Source: Flavobacteriales bacterium
GTDB taxonomy: Bacteria > Bacteroidota > Bacteroidia > Flavobacteriales_D > Sanyastnellaceae
Assembly: GCA_027488055.1 (NCBI GenBank)
Contig: JAIYCK010000234.1
Location: forward strand, 1 to 9,202
Length of the DNA stretch: 9,202 nucleotides
Reading direction: 5' to 3'
Positions within the stretch are counted from its first letter, which is position 1. Every line of letters begins with the position of its first letter. A program made the translations under genes and the position numbers. Under the pieces are notes generated by a model that saw only the letters and a list, made by a program, of their open reading frames with translations, was not told the DNA's origin and did no database searches. Below, piece after piece: positions 1-7,500 of this stretch.

Positions 1-132
1 AACGAACCATTTGTGATCGAGGTCAATACAACTCCCGGATTCAGCGAGGCGAGCATTATTCCTCAGCAAGCGGCCGCCATTGGAATCAACAAAACACAAT
101 TGATTTCGGCGGTGATTGATAGTTGTTTTTAA
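1..132 (+). CDS. ddl: D-alanine--D-alanine ligase, C-terminal end (5' part outside window)
   Basis: Only the last 43 residues are visible, in frame 1 from the left edge to a TAA at 130-132. The fragment contains I-E-V-N-T-T-P-G-F followed by S-E-A-S-I-I-P-Q-Q-A-A and then A-I-G-I. This matches the end of ATP-grasp D-Ala-D-Ala ligases: the E-x-N pair helps bind Mg-ATP, and the P-G-(F/M)-x-x-x-S-x-x-P segment closes the active site. The enzyme joins two D-alanines in the cytosol for peptidoglycan precursors. It is the only plus-strand gene here and converges on the rhodanese gene, overlapping it by 4 bp. Another ATP-grasp ligase is possible because only the tail is seen, but the P-G-F-S-x-x-S-I-x-P-Q spacing favours Ddl. 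Confidence 0.8.
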   Translation, partial: NEPFVIEVNTTPGFSEASIIPQQAAAIGINKTQLISAVIDSCF

Positions 133-440
133 CCCTCGTGCGAGCCATCTATTTCTAAGCACGCCAAATACCCGCCTTCCAAGCTATATAGATTATCGAG
201 CTGAAATTTCATCTCCAGTGAATGAATCACTGCAGCGGAACGGCGCCCGGAGCGGCAATGGATGACGACTGGACAATCTTTGCGCAATTCGTTCACGCGA
301 TCGATGATGTCGCCCATCGGAATTTTTACTCCGTTGAGTTCACCTTCGAAGATCTCGTGCTCTTCGCGAATATCAATGAGTTGAAAATCTTTGCCGGATG
401 ATTGCCATTGCCGGAATTCGGTTGCGTTGATACTTTTCAT
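129..440 (-). CDS. Single-domain rhodanese-like sulfurtransferase
   Basis: This 103-residue protein is one rhodanese fold with no signal peptide, so it is probably cytosolic. The first strand and loop carry the family signature L-I-D-I-R-E-E-H-E (about 21-29), followed by I-P-M-G-D (40-44). The active-site loop is C62-R-S-G-R-R-S68, matching the C-x-x-G-x-R persulfide loop with Cys62 as the sulfur carrier. The Y-S-L-E-G-G stretch near residues 85-90 is also typical. Such proteins resemble GlpE or PspE and move sulfane sulfur, for example from thiosulfate to an acceptor. The ATG at 438-440 is preceded by AGGTGA four bases away, an unusual Shine-Dalgarno-like match for this phylum. The gene lies 50 bp downstream of the ComA gene on the same strand. 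Its natural sulfur donor and acceptor cannot be read from sequence. Confidence 0.9.
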   Translation of the reverse strand: MKSINATEFRQWQSSGKDFQLIDIREEHEIFEGELNGVKIPMGDIIDRVNELRKDCPVVIHCRSGRRSAAVIHSLEMKFQLDNLYSLEGGYLACLEIDGSHEG

Positions 441-466
441 AATGTCACCTGATCATTTCAGGCGCC

Positions 467-474
467 CAAAAGTA
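467..474 (-). promoter_or_regulatory. Candidate -7 element upstream of the rhodanese gene
   Basis: The minus strand reads TACTTTTG, an exact TAnnTTTG match, 27 bp upstream of the rhodanese ATG in the 50-bp gap after comA. No TTTG or TTG at the usual -33 spacing is visible. The rhodanese gene may therefore have its own weak promoter or simply be co-transcribed with comA. Confidence 0.35.
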
Positions 475-490
475 CTATTTTCAACTTTGA

Positions 491-1276
491 TTATGCTTTG
501 AATTCTTCCTGAATATTGGAAGGTAAAAAATCAAAGAAAGTATCTCCACGCAATCCCGTGCGGAGGCATTCCAATGGGATCACCTCATTTTCGGCGATAT
601 TGCCCAAATTCACATTGTGTCCAAACAACTTGATGAAGTACACTTGCTGTGGCTTCTTCGGTGCTTCCCACAAAATATCTTCCGGATTCACTTTTTGAAT
701 GATCTTGTTGATGAGCATCACGTGGGCTTGGCCATTGGGACGATAAATACCTACTGTTCCACTTTCGCGCGCCTCTGCAATCACTTTCCAACTCCCTGCT
801 TGCAATTCAGTCACCATCATTTTGATCCATTTGGCAGGAGAAATCAAGATGCCTTCTTCTTTGGAGCCTACCTCGCTGAGCACCTTGTAGTTTTTGGCAA
901 ACTCATGAATGATCTCGCACTTCCGATCGTGTGGCAACACCATACTGCCATCCGAAATCTCAACGGTATCCAAACCGATGGAATCAATATAGCGTTTGTA
1001 TTCATCGATTTGATTGCGCACCGCAAAAGCCTCAAACAGGGTTCCGCCCACGTACACTCGAAATTTAGCTTCTTGGTACAGCTTCACTTTCTCTTTCAAC
1101 TGAGGAGAGAACATGCTTGTGCCAAAGCCCAATTTCAATATATCAACATAGGGATGCGAACTGGCGATCAAATCTTCCGCTTGGCGCAGACTGAGTCCTT
1201 TGTCCATGACCATAGTGAGGCCGTGGTTTCTTCCTTTGACTGTGCGTTCGGGTATATGATTGAGTGTGGCATTCAT
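491..1276 (-). CDS. comA: Phosphosulfolactate synthase family protein (ComA-like)
   Basis: This 261-residue protein belongs to the ComA family of (beta/alpha)8-barrel enzymes, which add sulfite to phosphoenolpyruvate to give (R)-2-phospho-3-sulfolactate (EC 4.4.1.19). That is the first step of coenzyme M synthesis in methanogens. Family motifs appear in order: R16-N-H-G-L-T21, D25-K-G, K48-L-G-F-G-T-S54, V-G-G-T-L-F-E (77-83), V-E-I-S-D-G (105-110), L-S-E-V-G-S-K (133-139), W-E-A-P-K-K (203-208), V-N-L-G-N-I (222-227) and L-R-T-G-L-R-G-D-T (238-246). Length is close to the archaeal enzyme. No other coenzyme M gene is nearby, and this is clearly a bacterium. A role in sulfolactate or sulfonate metabolism (the Bacillus homologue YitD is linked to spore sulfolactate) or in sulfonolipid precursors is inference. 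The ATG at 1274-1276 has no Shine-Dalgarno. Note that bacterial 'comA' also names unrelated competence genes. Confidence 0.9.
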   Translation of the reverse strand: MNATLNHIPERTVKGRNHGLTMVMDKGLSLRQAEDLIASSHPYVDILKLGFGTSMFSPQLKEKVKLYQEAKFRVYVGGTLFEAFAVRNQIDEYKRYIDSIGLDTVEISDGSMVLPHDRKCEIIHEFAKNYKVLSEVGSKEEGILISPAKWIKMMVTELQAGSWKVIAEARESGTVGIYRPNGQAHVMLINKIIQKVNPEDILWEAPKKPQQVYFIKLFGHNVNLGNIAENEVIPLECLRTGLRGDTFFDFLPSNIQEEFKA

Positions 1277-1304
1277 GGATTCAAAAATCTAGGGTGAATA
1301 GGGT

Positions 1305-1340
1305 AAAAAAAGGACTAAGTGTACATAATACAATTAGTCC
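1305..1340 (-). terminator. Rho-independent terminator of the TPR gene, possibly a comA leader attenuator
   Basis: Read on the minus strand, GGACTAA (1340-1334) pairs perfectly with TTAGTCC (1318-1312). An inner TGTA/TACA helix extends the stem past a single mismatch, with a five-base loop. The stem is followed directly by seven U residues (1311-1305). It begins about 48 bp after the TPR stop codon and its U tract ends 29 bp before the comA ATG. It is therefore a convincing terminator for the TPR transcript. It may also lie within the comA leader if comA starts from a promoter further upstream. Confidence 0.85.
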
Positions 1341-1350
1341 GGACATGTTG

Positions 1351-1358
1351 CAAATATG
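1351..1358 (-). promoter_or_regulatory. Weak candidate -7 element upstream of comA
   Basis: On the minus strand this reads CATATTTG, one base off the Bacteroidetes -7 consensus TAnnTTTG. It shares ATATTTG with the exact elements upstream of three other genes here. It lies between the TPR stop and the terminator hairpin, about 75 bp upstream of the comA start. If used, the transcript would carry the hairpin at 1305-1340 in its leader. No well-spaced -33 element is evident, so this is tentative. Confidence 0.3.
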
Positions 1359-1387
1359 GTGTTTTTTTTATGCCAATGAAAGTATTT

Positions 1388-2788
1388 TCAGAAGAACTTG
1401 TTTCTTGTAAGTTCAATGAAAAGCGGGTATTCTCTAATTTCGGGAAAATACTCAATGAAATCTTCCAATCCGTCTGGGTGCTCAATGACCAATCGCACAA
1501 GGAGTTCTTCTGCCTCGCTGGTCAATGCGGATATGTAGAGATAAGCAAGCAGTCGATACTTTAATTCTACGCATTGCGGAAAGGCATGATTGGCTTGGCG
1601 TGTCATGGCAAGGGCACCACGCACATCATCTCGCAGGTAATGCAGATCGGCATATTCCATCCAAACATCTTCATTGTCTCGGTGCTTCGCCATCAATGGT
1701 TGCAACACATTTTCAGCATCTTCCCAGCGTTCTTGTTTCTTCAACATTTCCACTAAAAAGATGGGATAGTCTGCACTTTCTTCGTCGAGTGCAATGGCTT
1801 TCTCCACGTGTTGCATCGCTTCGAGGATATTGTCTTGCATATCGAGAATGATACCTACACCAAGGTAGGCGTCTGCAAAATGTTCATCCATTTGGATGCT
1901 TTTGCGATAATAGAACAAGGCCTTGTCGAGTTGATTCAATTTCTCGAAACACTCACCGATGTGGCAGTAAACGGCCGCCTGTGGCTGCTCGAAAGTATAG
2001 GTTTCTTCAAATGTTTGGATCGCATCTTGGAAGCGCTCCATTTTGAAAAGGGTTTGAGCCTTGTTGAAGTAGGCCGGCGTAAAATCATCTTGGATGGCAA
2101 TACAAAAATCATATGCCTCCAATGCCTCTTCGTATTGTTCTAGTTTTTGGCTGGCATTGCCTAAGTTATACCAGGCTGGAAAACTATAGGGATGCTTCTC
2201 CAAAAATTGATGGTAGTACTCAATGCATTCAGCTGAACGCTCGGCCATATCAAAGCAATAGGCTATTTCATATAAGAACGTTTCATTGGTCGGGTATTGA
2301 TCGATGGCTTGGCGCAAAATCTCGATGGCCTTGTCAAAACGTTCAAGGTTTTCATACTCCAATGCGATTTCAAGAATTATTTCGGCTTGATACTCAGAGC
2401 CACCTAGTTCAAGCGCTTTGCGCAATACCGCAATGGCCTTGAGGTGCTCATGCAGTTGACTGTAAATGGAGGCCATGGTAAGAAGCGCTTCCTCGTTGTG
2501 CCCTTCCAGTCGCTCCAACGTTTTCAAAATACCCAAGGCCTTGGATAGGTGCCCCATTCCAGCCAAAAGTTGTGATTCACGAAGCATCAGTGTGGTATTG
2601 TCGCGGAAAAGCGAATAGCCATAGGTGATGACTTCCAGAGCGTGTTTGAATTTATTGTGGAGGCAATAGTAGTCGATGAGATCCTCAAATTGGTCAATGT
2701 CGAAAAAGTAAGCGTTCCCCTTTGCCAACATCTCTTCGTACCGCTTTACGAGCTCATCGTCGTAATTTTTTTCGAAATCTTCATTCAT
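1388..2788 (-). CDS. Tetratricopeptide-repeat protein, conserved Bacteroidetes type
   Basis: This is a 466-residue soluble protein with no signal peptide or membrane segment. The chosen start is the ATG at 2786-2788 (M-N-E-D-F-E-K); an in-frame TTG two codons upstream is less likely. The N-terminal 60 residues are acidic and contain F-F-D-I-D-Q-F-E-D-L-I-D-Y-Y, which I recall as characteristic of a widespread Bacteroidetes TPR family. About ten 34-residue TPR units then follow, from roughly residue 85 to 435, with the usual W/Y-L-G-A-Y-A-P spacing, for example A-W-Y-N-L-G-N-A and E-A-L-E-A-Y-D. The C-terminus closes with F-I-E-Y-F-P-E-I. The array should form a right-handed superhelix that binds a partner protein. 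The partner and function are unknown. The gene has its own promoter-like element and a strong terminator, so it appears monocistronic. Confidence 0.88.
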   Translation of the reverse strand: MNEDFEKNYDDELVKRYEEMLAKGNAYFFDIDQFEDLIDYYCLHNKFKHALEVITYGYSLFRDNTTLMLRESQLLAGMGHLSKALGILKTLERLEGHNEEALLTMASIYSQLHEHLKAIAVLRKALELGGSEYQAEIILEIALEYENLERFDKAIEILRQAIDQYPTNETFLYEIAYCFDMAERSAECIEYYHQFLEKHPYSFPAWYNLGNASQKLEQYEEALEAYDFCIAIQDDFTPAYFNKAQTLFKMERFQDAIQTFEETYTFEQPQAAVYCHIGECFEKLNQLDKALFYYRKSIQMDEHFADAYLGVGIILDMQDNILEAMQHVEKAIALDEESADYPIFLVEMLKKQERWEDAENVLQPLMAKHRDNEDVWMEYADLHYLRDDVRGALAMTRQANHAFPQCVELKYRLLAYLYISALTSEAEELLVRLVIEHPDGLEDFIEYFPEIREYPLFIELTRNKFF

Positions 2789-2821
2789 AGGCAAGGAAGC
2801 AAGGATTCAGATTGCTTCTTC

Positions 2822-2850
2822 CAAATATATTTTTAATTTGATCTATCCAA
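2822..2850 (-). promoter_or_regulatory. Promoter of the TPR gene
   Basis: The minus strand carries TATATTTG (2829-2822), an exact match to the Bacteroidetes -7 consensus TAnnTTTG. A TTG lies at 2850-2848, 18 bp upstream, as a plausible -33 element. Transcription would begin near 2815, giving a leader of about 27 bases before the ATG at 2788. Confidence 0.6.
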
Positions 2851-2955
2851 TAGAGCAAGGATTATCGTCTTTTACACAAAAGCCACTCCAATAATTTTTA
2901 ACTGACAAATATTCAGTTTATTATGTGCTAGAATGGTGTTGAAAAACAATAATGG

Positions 2956-4419
2956 CTATTTCAGGCTATAGTTGGGCGCTTCGCGGGTGATGAATACATC
3001 ATGCGGATGGCTTTCTTTCATTCCGGCGTTGGTAATGCGCACGAAATGCGCCTTCTGTAATTCCTGAATGCTATGCGCACCGCAATAGCCCATACCTGCC
3101 CGAAGACCACCAATGATTTGATACATGACTTCTTGTATAGAACCTTTGAAGGGCACGCGGCCACTGATGCCTTCTGGAACAAGTTTTTTAATATCGTCCT
3201 CAGCGTCTTGGAAATATCTGTCTTTGCTTCCGTGTTGCATGGCTTCCACGCTGCCCATGCCTCGGTATGATTTGAACTTTCGGCCCTCGTATATGATTGT
3301 TTCTCCTGGACTTTCTTCGGTGCCAGCGAGCATGCTACCCACCATCACTGTAAATCCGCCACCTGCCAAAGCTTTTACAATATCACCAGTGAATCGGATG
3401 CCACCGTCAGCGATGATGCCAATGGACTTGTCGTGGATACCCTCTGCGACTTGCATGATGGCCGTCAGTTGAGGTACGCCAACTCCCGCAATGATGCGCG
3501 TGGTGCAAATGCTTCCTGGTCCGATACCTACCTTCACAGCATCTGCGCCGGCCGCTACGAGGTCATTTGCTGCTGCTGCAGTGGCGATGTTGCCAACAAC
3601 CACGTCGAGCGTTTCGCCGTAAACGGATTTTACTTTTTTGAGCATTTCCAATACGCCGCGCGAATGTCCATGGGCTGTGTCGATAACGATAGCGTCTGCT
3701 CCAGCTTTCACAACGGCATCAACTCTTTCGAGGGTATCGTGTGTCACACCGATAGCTGCCGCCACGCGCAAACGCCCAAATTTATCTTTGCACGAATTGG
3801 GATATTTAGTCAATTTGATGATGTCTTGATAGGTCATCAAACCCACTAATTTTCCGTCAGCATCCACCACAGGAAGCTTTTCGATTTTGTGTTTTTTCAG
3901 AATGGCTTCTGCGGCCACCATGTCTGCAGGTTGATCCGTCGTGATGAGATTCTGCGAGGTCATGACCTCCGCGATGGGACGCTCATTGTTTTTCTCAAAT
4001 CGCAAGTCGCGGTTCGTCACAATGCCCTTGAGGATGCCATTTTCGTCGATGATGGGGATACCGCCAATTCTATTTTCGGCCATGAGCTTCAACGCGTCAC
4101 CCACTAGCGCATTCAAGGGAAGTGTCACAGGGTCTTGGATCATGCCGCTTTCGCTCCGCTTCACTTTGCGCACTTCTGCTGCTTGTTGCGCAATGGTCAT
4201 GTTTTTGTGGATCACTCCGATGCCTCCTTGTCGAGCCATGGCTATGGCCATCTCGCTTTCAGTCACCGTATCCATTGCTGCGCTCACCACTGGTGTATTG
4301 AGCAGAATGTTTCGCGAAAATCGAGATTGAATATTTACTTCTCTTGGAAGAACTTCGGAATAGGCGGGTACTAATAATACGTCGTCGTAGGTGAGGCCTT
4401 CGCCTATGATTTGAGCCAT
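2956..4419 (-). CDS. guaB: Inosine-5'-monophosphate dehydrogenase
   Basis: This 487-residue protein is a complete IMP dehydrogenase. It oxidises IMP to XMP with NAD+, the committed step of guanine nucleotide synthesis in the cytosol. The N-terminus T-Y-D-D-V-L-L-V-P (10-18) and A-A-M-D-T-V-T (47-53) are family hallmarks. Two CBS domains are inserted at about 95-145 and 155-205; they commonly bind adenine or guanine nucleotides and tune activity. The catalytic loop is G-I-G-P-G-S-I-C-T-T-R (298-308) with Cys305 as the thioimidate nucleophile. D-T-A-H-G-H (247-252), A-D-G-G-I-R and the Y-R-G-M-G-S flap are intact. Length is normal. The ATG at 4417-4419 lacks a Shine-Dalgarno. The gene stands alone, without guaA next to it, and has a promoter element and an inverted repeat upstream. 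No clear terminator is seen after its stop. Confidence 0.97.
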   Translation of the reverse strand: MAQIIGEGLTYDDVLLVPAYSEVLPREVNIQSRFSRNILLNTPVVSAAMDTVTESEMAIAMARQGGIGVIHKNMTIAQQAAEVRKVKRSESGMIQDPVTLPLNALVGDALKLMAENRIGGIPIIDENGILKGIVTNRDLRFEKNNERPIAEVMTSQNLITTDQPADMVAAEAILKKHKIEKLPVVDADGKLVGLMTYQDIIKLTKYPNSCKDKFGRLRVAAAIGVTHDTLERVDAVVKAGADAIVIDTAHGHSRGVLEMLKKVKSVYGETLDVVVGNIATAAAANDLVAAGADAVKVGIGPGSICTTRIIAGVGVPQLTAIMQVAEGIHDKSIGIIADGGIRFTGDIVKALAGGGFTVMVGSMLAGTEESPGETIIYEGRKFKSYRGMGSVEAMQHGSKDRYFQDAEDDIKKLVPEGISGRVPFKGSIQEVMYQIIGGLRAGMGYCGAHSIQELQKAHFVRITNAGMKESHPHDVFITREAPNYSLK

Positions 4420-4451
4420 AGAATTGAACTTATGTCGTTAATAAATTCGTG

Positions 4452-4459
4452 CAAATATA
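4452..4459 (-). promoter_or_regulatory. -7 promoter element of guaB
   Basis: The minus strand reads TATATTTG, identical to the elements upstream of the TPR gene and secDF, 33 bp before the guaB ATG. Transcription should start about 6-8 bases downstream, near 4445. The best TTG for a -33 box (4486-4484) is 24 bp away, further than usual, and falls in the loop of the inverted repeat at 4473-4497. Confidence 0.5.
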
Positions 4460-4472
4460 CGATGAAGTCGCC

Positions 4473-4497
4473 TAACCTGCGGTCAATTCGCAGGTTA
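4473..4497. promoter_or_regulatory. Perfect inverted repeat upstream of guaB (possible operator)
   Basis: TAACCTGCG (4473-4481) and CGCAGGTTA (4489-4497) are perfect 9-bp inverted copies separated by 7 bases. The dyad is centred about 30 bp upstream of the guaB -7 element, in the -33 region, and is GC-richer than its surroundings. It has no U tract on either side and the secDF terminator already precedes it, so a second terminator is unlikely. A binding site for a dimeric regulator is the simplest reading; the regulator is unknown. Confidence 0.45.
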
Positions 4498-4506
4498 TGA
4501 AACCAT

Positions 4507-4542
4507 AAAAAAATAAAAAGGCCACCCAATGGATGGCCTTTT
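4507..4542 (-). terminator. Rho-independent terminator of secDF
   Basis: AAAAGGCCA (4516-4524) pairs with TGGCCTTTT (4534-4542). One C/A mismatch follows, then two G-C pairs closing an AAT loop. On the minus strand the stem is followed by a long U-rich tract (TTTTTATTTTTTT). The plus strand also has a T-rich tail after the stem, so the structure could work in both directions. It starts 18 bp after the secDF stop codon. Confidence 0.9.
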
Positions 4543-4559
4543 ATTTTTTTTTTTGGCGA

Positions 4560-7500
4560 TTATGCCATAGCTACTTCAGCGTCTTTCGCATCTTGCTTGG
4601 ATTTTGCAAGTTTGCGCATATCTACTACGATTGGTGTCGCGATAAAGAGGGTAGAATATACCCCTGAGATCACACCCACAATCATTGCAAAGCAGAATCC
4701 GCGGATATCATCGCTACCGAAGATGAACATGATTACCAATGTCAACAATACGGTGAATGAAGTATTGATCGAACGACCAAAAGTGCTATTCAATGCATCG
4801 TTGATGGTGGTCTCGATAGGCGTGTTTTTGCGCACTTTCAAGTACTCACGAATACGGTCAAAGATTACCACGGTGTCATTGATGGAGTAACCAATAACTG
4901 TGAGGATGGCCCCCACAAAGTTTTGGTTCACCTCAAGGGACATAGGTACGATACCATACAACAAACTGAAGGCAGCCATTACAACCAAGGCATCGTGCAA
5001 CAATGCAACGGATGCACCCAAGGCAAAGTCCCACTTTTGGAATCGGATGAAGATATAGATACCTACGCAGATGAGTGCGATGATACCAGAGAGCGTAGCT
5101 TCTTTGCGGAAGTCATCGGTCATGGTTGGATCCACTTTGAAGTTATCTTCAATGGTGAAAGCGTCTTTGCCAGATGCTTTTTCAAAAGCTTCCGCAAGTT
5201 TCGCATTGATCTCAGCTTCTACGTTGGCACCTTCTGTACCAATCAAATAGTCCGTGGTGATTTTGTACGCGCTCGCGTCGTTGTTGATCTTCTGCACATT
5301 GTTAGTGGCTGCATTGCCATTCATCACCAATGTTTCTCTGAGTACATTGCGCAATGCATCTTCATCGATAGGTTGGTTGAAGGTGACACGCACAGAGGTT
5401 CCTCCGATAAAATCCACACCGTAGTCAAACGCTGACTTACGTGCAAACATCGATACAAAACCAGCTCCGATGATTAAGATGGACAACGCGTAGAACATTT
5501 TACGTTTGCCTACAAAATCATAATTCACTTTGGTAAACCAGTCTTTTGTGATGCTGCTGTAGAAAGTGATCGGTTTCTTGTTTTCTAGACGACGGTACAA
5601 GATCAAACGAGAGATCAAAAGAGCCGTGAATAGAGTGGTGAAAATACCAATGATCAAGGTCGTCGCAAAACCGCGGATTGGACCGCTACCGAATGCAAAC
5701 AAAATCAAACCAGTGATGAAGGTCGTCGCGTTGCCATCGATGATCGCACCCAAGGCTTTCACAAAACCGTCTTTCATCGCGGCAGAGATGCCTTTGCCTA
5801 GACGAAGTTCTTCTTTCACACGCTCGTAGATCAATACGTTCGCATCGACTGCCATACCCATGGTCAATACGATACCCGCGATACCAGGCAATGTGAGTGC
5901 GCCATTGAATGATACCAATGCACCGATCAAGAAGAACAAGTTCGCTACAAGCGCTATGTTGGCAGCAAAACCAGCCCAAGCGTAGTAGAATATCATGAAC
6001 AACAAGATAGCCACAAATGCAGCAATGAAGCTGAATATACCTGATTGGATATTGGCCTTACCCAACGTTGGACCTACAATTTGTTCGTTGATGATACGTG
6101 AAGGAGCTGGAAGTGAACCTGCTTTCAATAGCGAAGTCAACTCTTGAGCTTCTTTCATGCTCGCTTGACTATCTGCACCACCGAAGGTAATCTGAGAGCT
6201 ACCATTTGGGATTTCTCCGTTTACATTTGGAGCTGTAATCACTTTGTCATCCATCACGATGGCAATGGGTCGATTGCTGTCTGCCGCGTTTTTGCGGGTC
6301 ATTTCGCGCCAAATCGCAGCACCTTCGCTGTTCATTGTCATGCTAGCGATTACCTCACCAGTGAAGTTGTCATAGTCTGGACGAGCATCTACGATAGAAC
6401 GACCATCCAATTCAGCTTTGCCTCGCATGCTCTTGTCTTTGATGGCGTACAACACTGCGATATTATCTTGTGGAGTAGAAGACCACAACAAGCGCAAGTC
6501 TTGTGGGAGCACATTACGTGCTTCTGACATGTTCAAATACTTGTTGATCTCAGCAGTATCGCTCACAGCAGCATAACCTGCTACAGCTGACTTACTTTGG
6601 AAATTCAATTGAAGCTTGCGCAAAGGGTATTTGCGTGCTTTTTCGCCTTCGGTCAAAAGACTGTCTGGCTTCACATTGGGATCTTTGTAGATATTGATGA
6701 TGGAATCTTTTTGCACTTGTGTCAAACCAGGTGCCTTAAGCATTTCGCCCATGATCGAGTCTTTTTGAGCGCGAAGTGGATCCTGTGAATACAATTCAGG
6801 TGCTGTAGTTTTTCCAATGGAGCCATATACTTCCATCAATTTGCCCAAGAATTCATCCGTACGATACGTATCCCAGAATTCAAGATTAGCGGTAGCCTTT
6901 AAACGATTGCGAAAATCCTCGATGTTTTTAACACCTGGAATTTCTACAACGATGCGACCTGAGAAGCTTTGTTTTTGAACGGTGGCTTGAGAAACTCCTG
7001 TTCCGTCGATACGCTTCTGAACGATTTTTTCGGTATTATTGATTGCATCTTCTGCTTCTTTGCGCAAGATGTCCAATACATCGTCATCGCTGGAATTCGG
7101 AGCAAACTTGCCCTTGTTGTCCATATTGTCAAAGATTCTCCAAAGCGCCAACCCTTTTTGGTTATTGGCTTTCCAAGCGCTTTCGAACAAGGCCATGAAA
7201 TCGTCGGATGAATTTTTACGAGCTTCTTTGGCATCTGAAATGGCTTTTAGGAACACCGGCTCCTGGCTATTGTCGCTCAGCGCAATTAAAAGATCGGGAA
7301 TGGATACCTCAAGGGTTACGCTCATACCGCCTTGCAAGTCAAGACCTAGGTTGAGCTCTTTGTTCTTCAACGTGTTATAGGATGTACCAAAAATTGGGTA
7401 TGCGTCTGCGTTGGAGCTGTCTTTGAGCGCTTTGTTGTAGAGCGCTGTTAGGGTTCCATCGTAGTCGTTACCATTGTAGTTGGCACGAGCAAGCGAGTCT

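Noticed and set aside
617..1297. 226-codon open frame on the plus strand opposite comA
   Set aside because: It lies wholly antisense to a well-supported ComA gene, its translation is rich in Cys, His and Phe without any family motif, and no promoter or ribosome site precedes it.
2900..2918. Hairpin AACTGA/TCAGTT downstream of guaB as a terminator
   Set aside because: The stem is only six base pairs, mostly A-T, and on the minus strand it is followed by an A run rather than a U run. It could not be supported as a terminator.
4923..5435. 170-codon open frame on the plus strand opposite secDF
   Set aside because: It is antisense to intact SecF coding sequence and encodes no recognisable motif; it is a shadow of the real gene's codon use.
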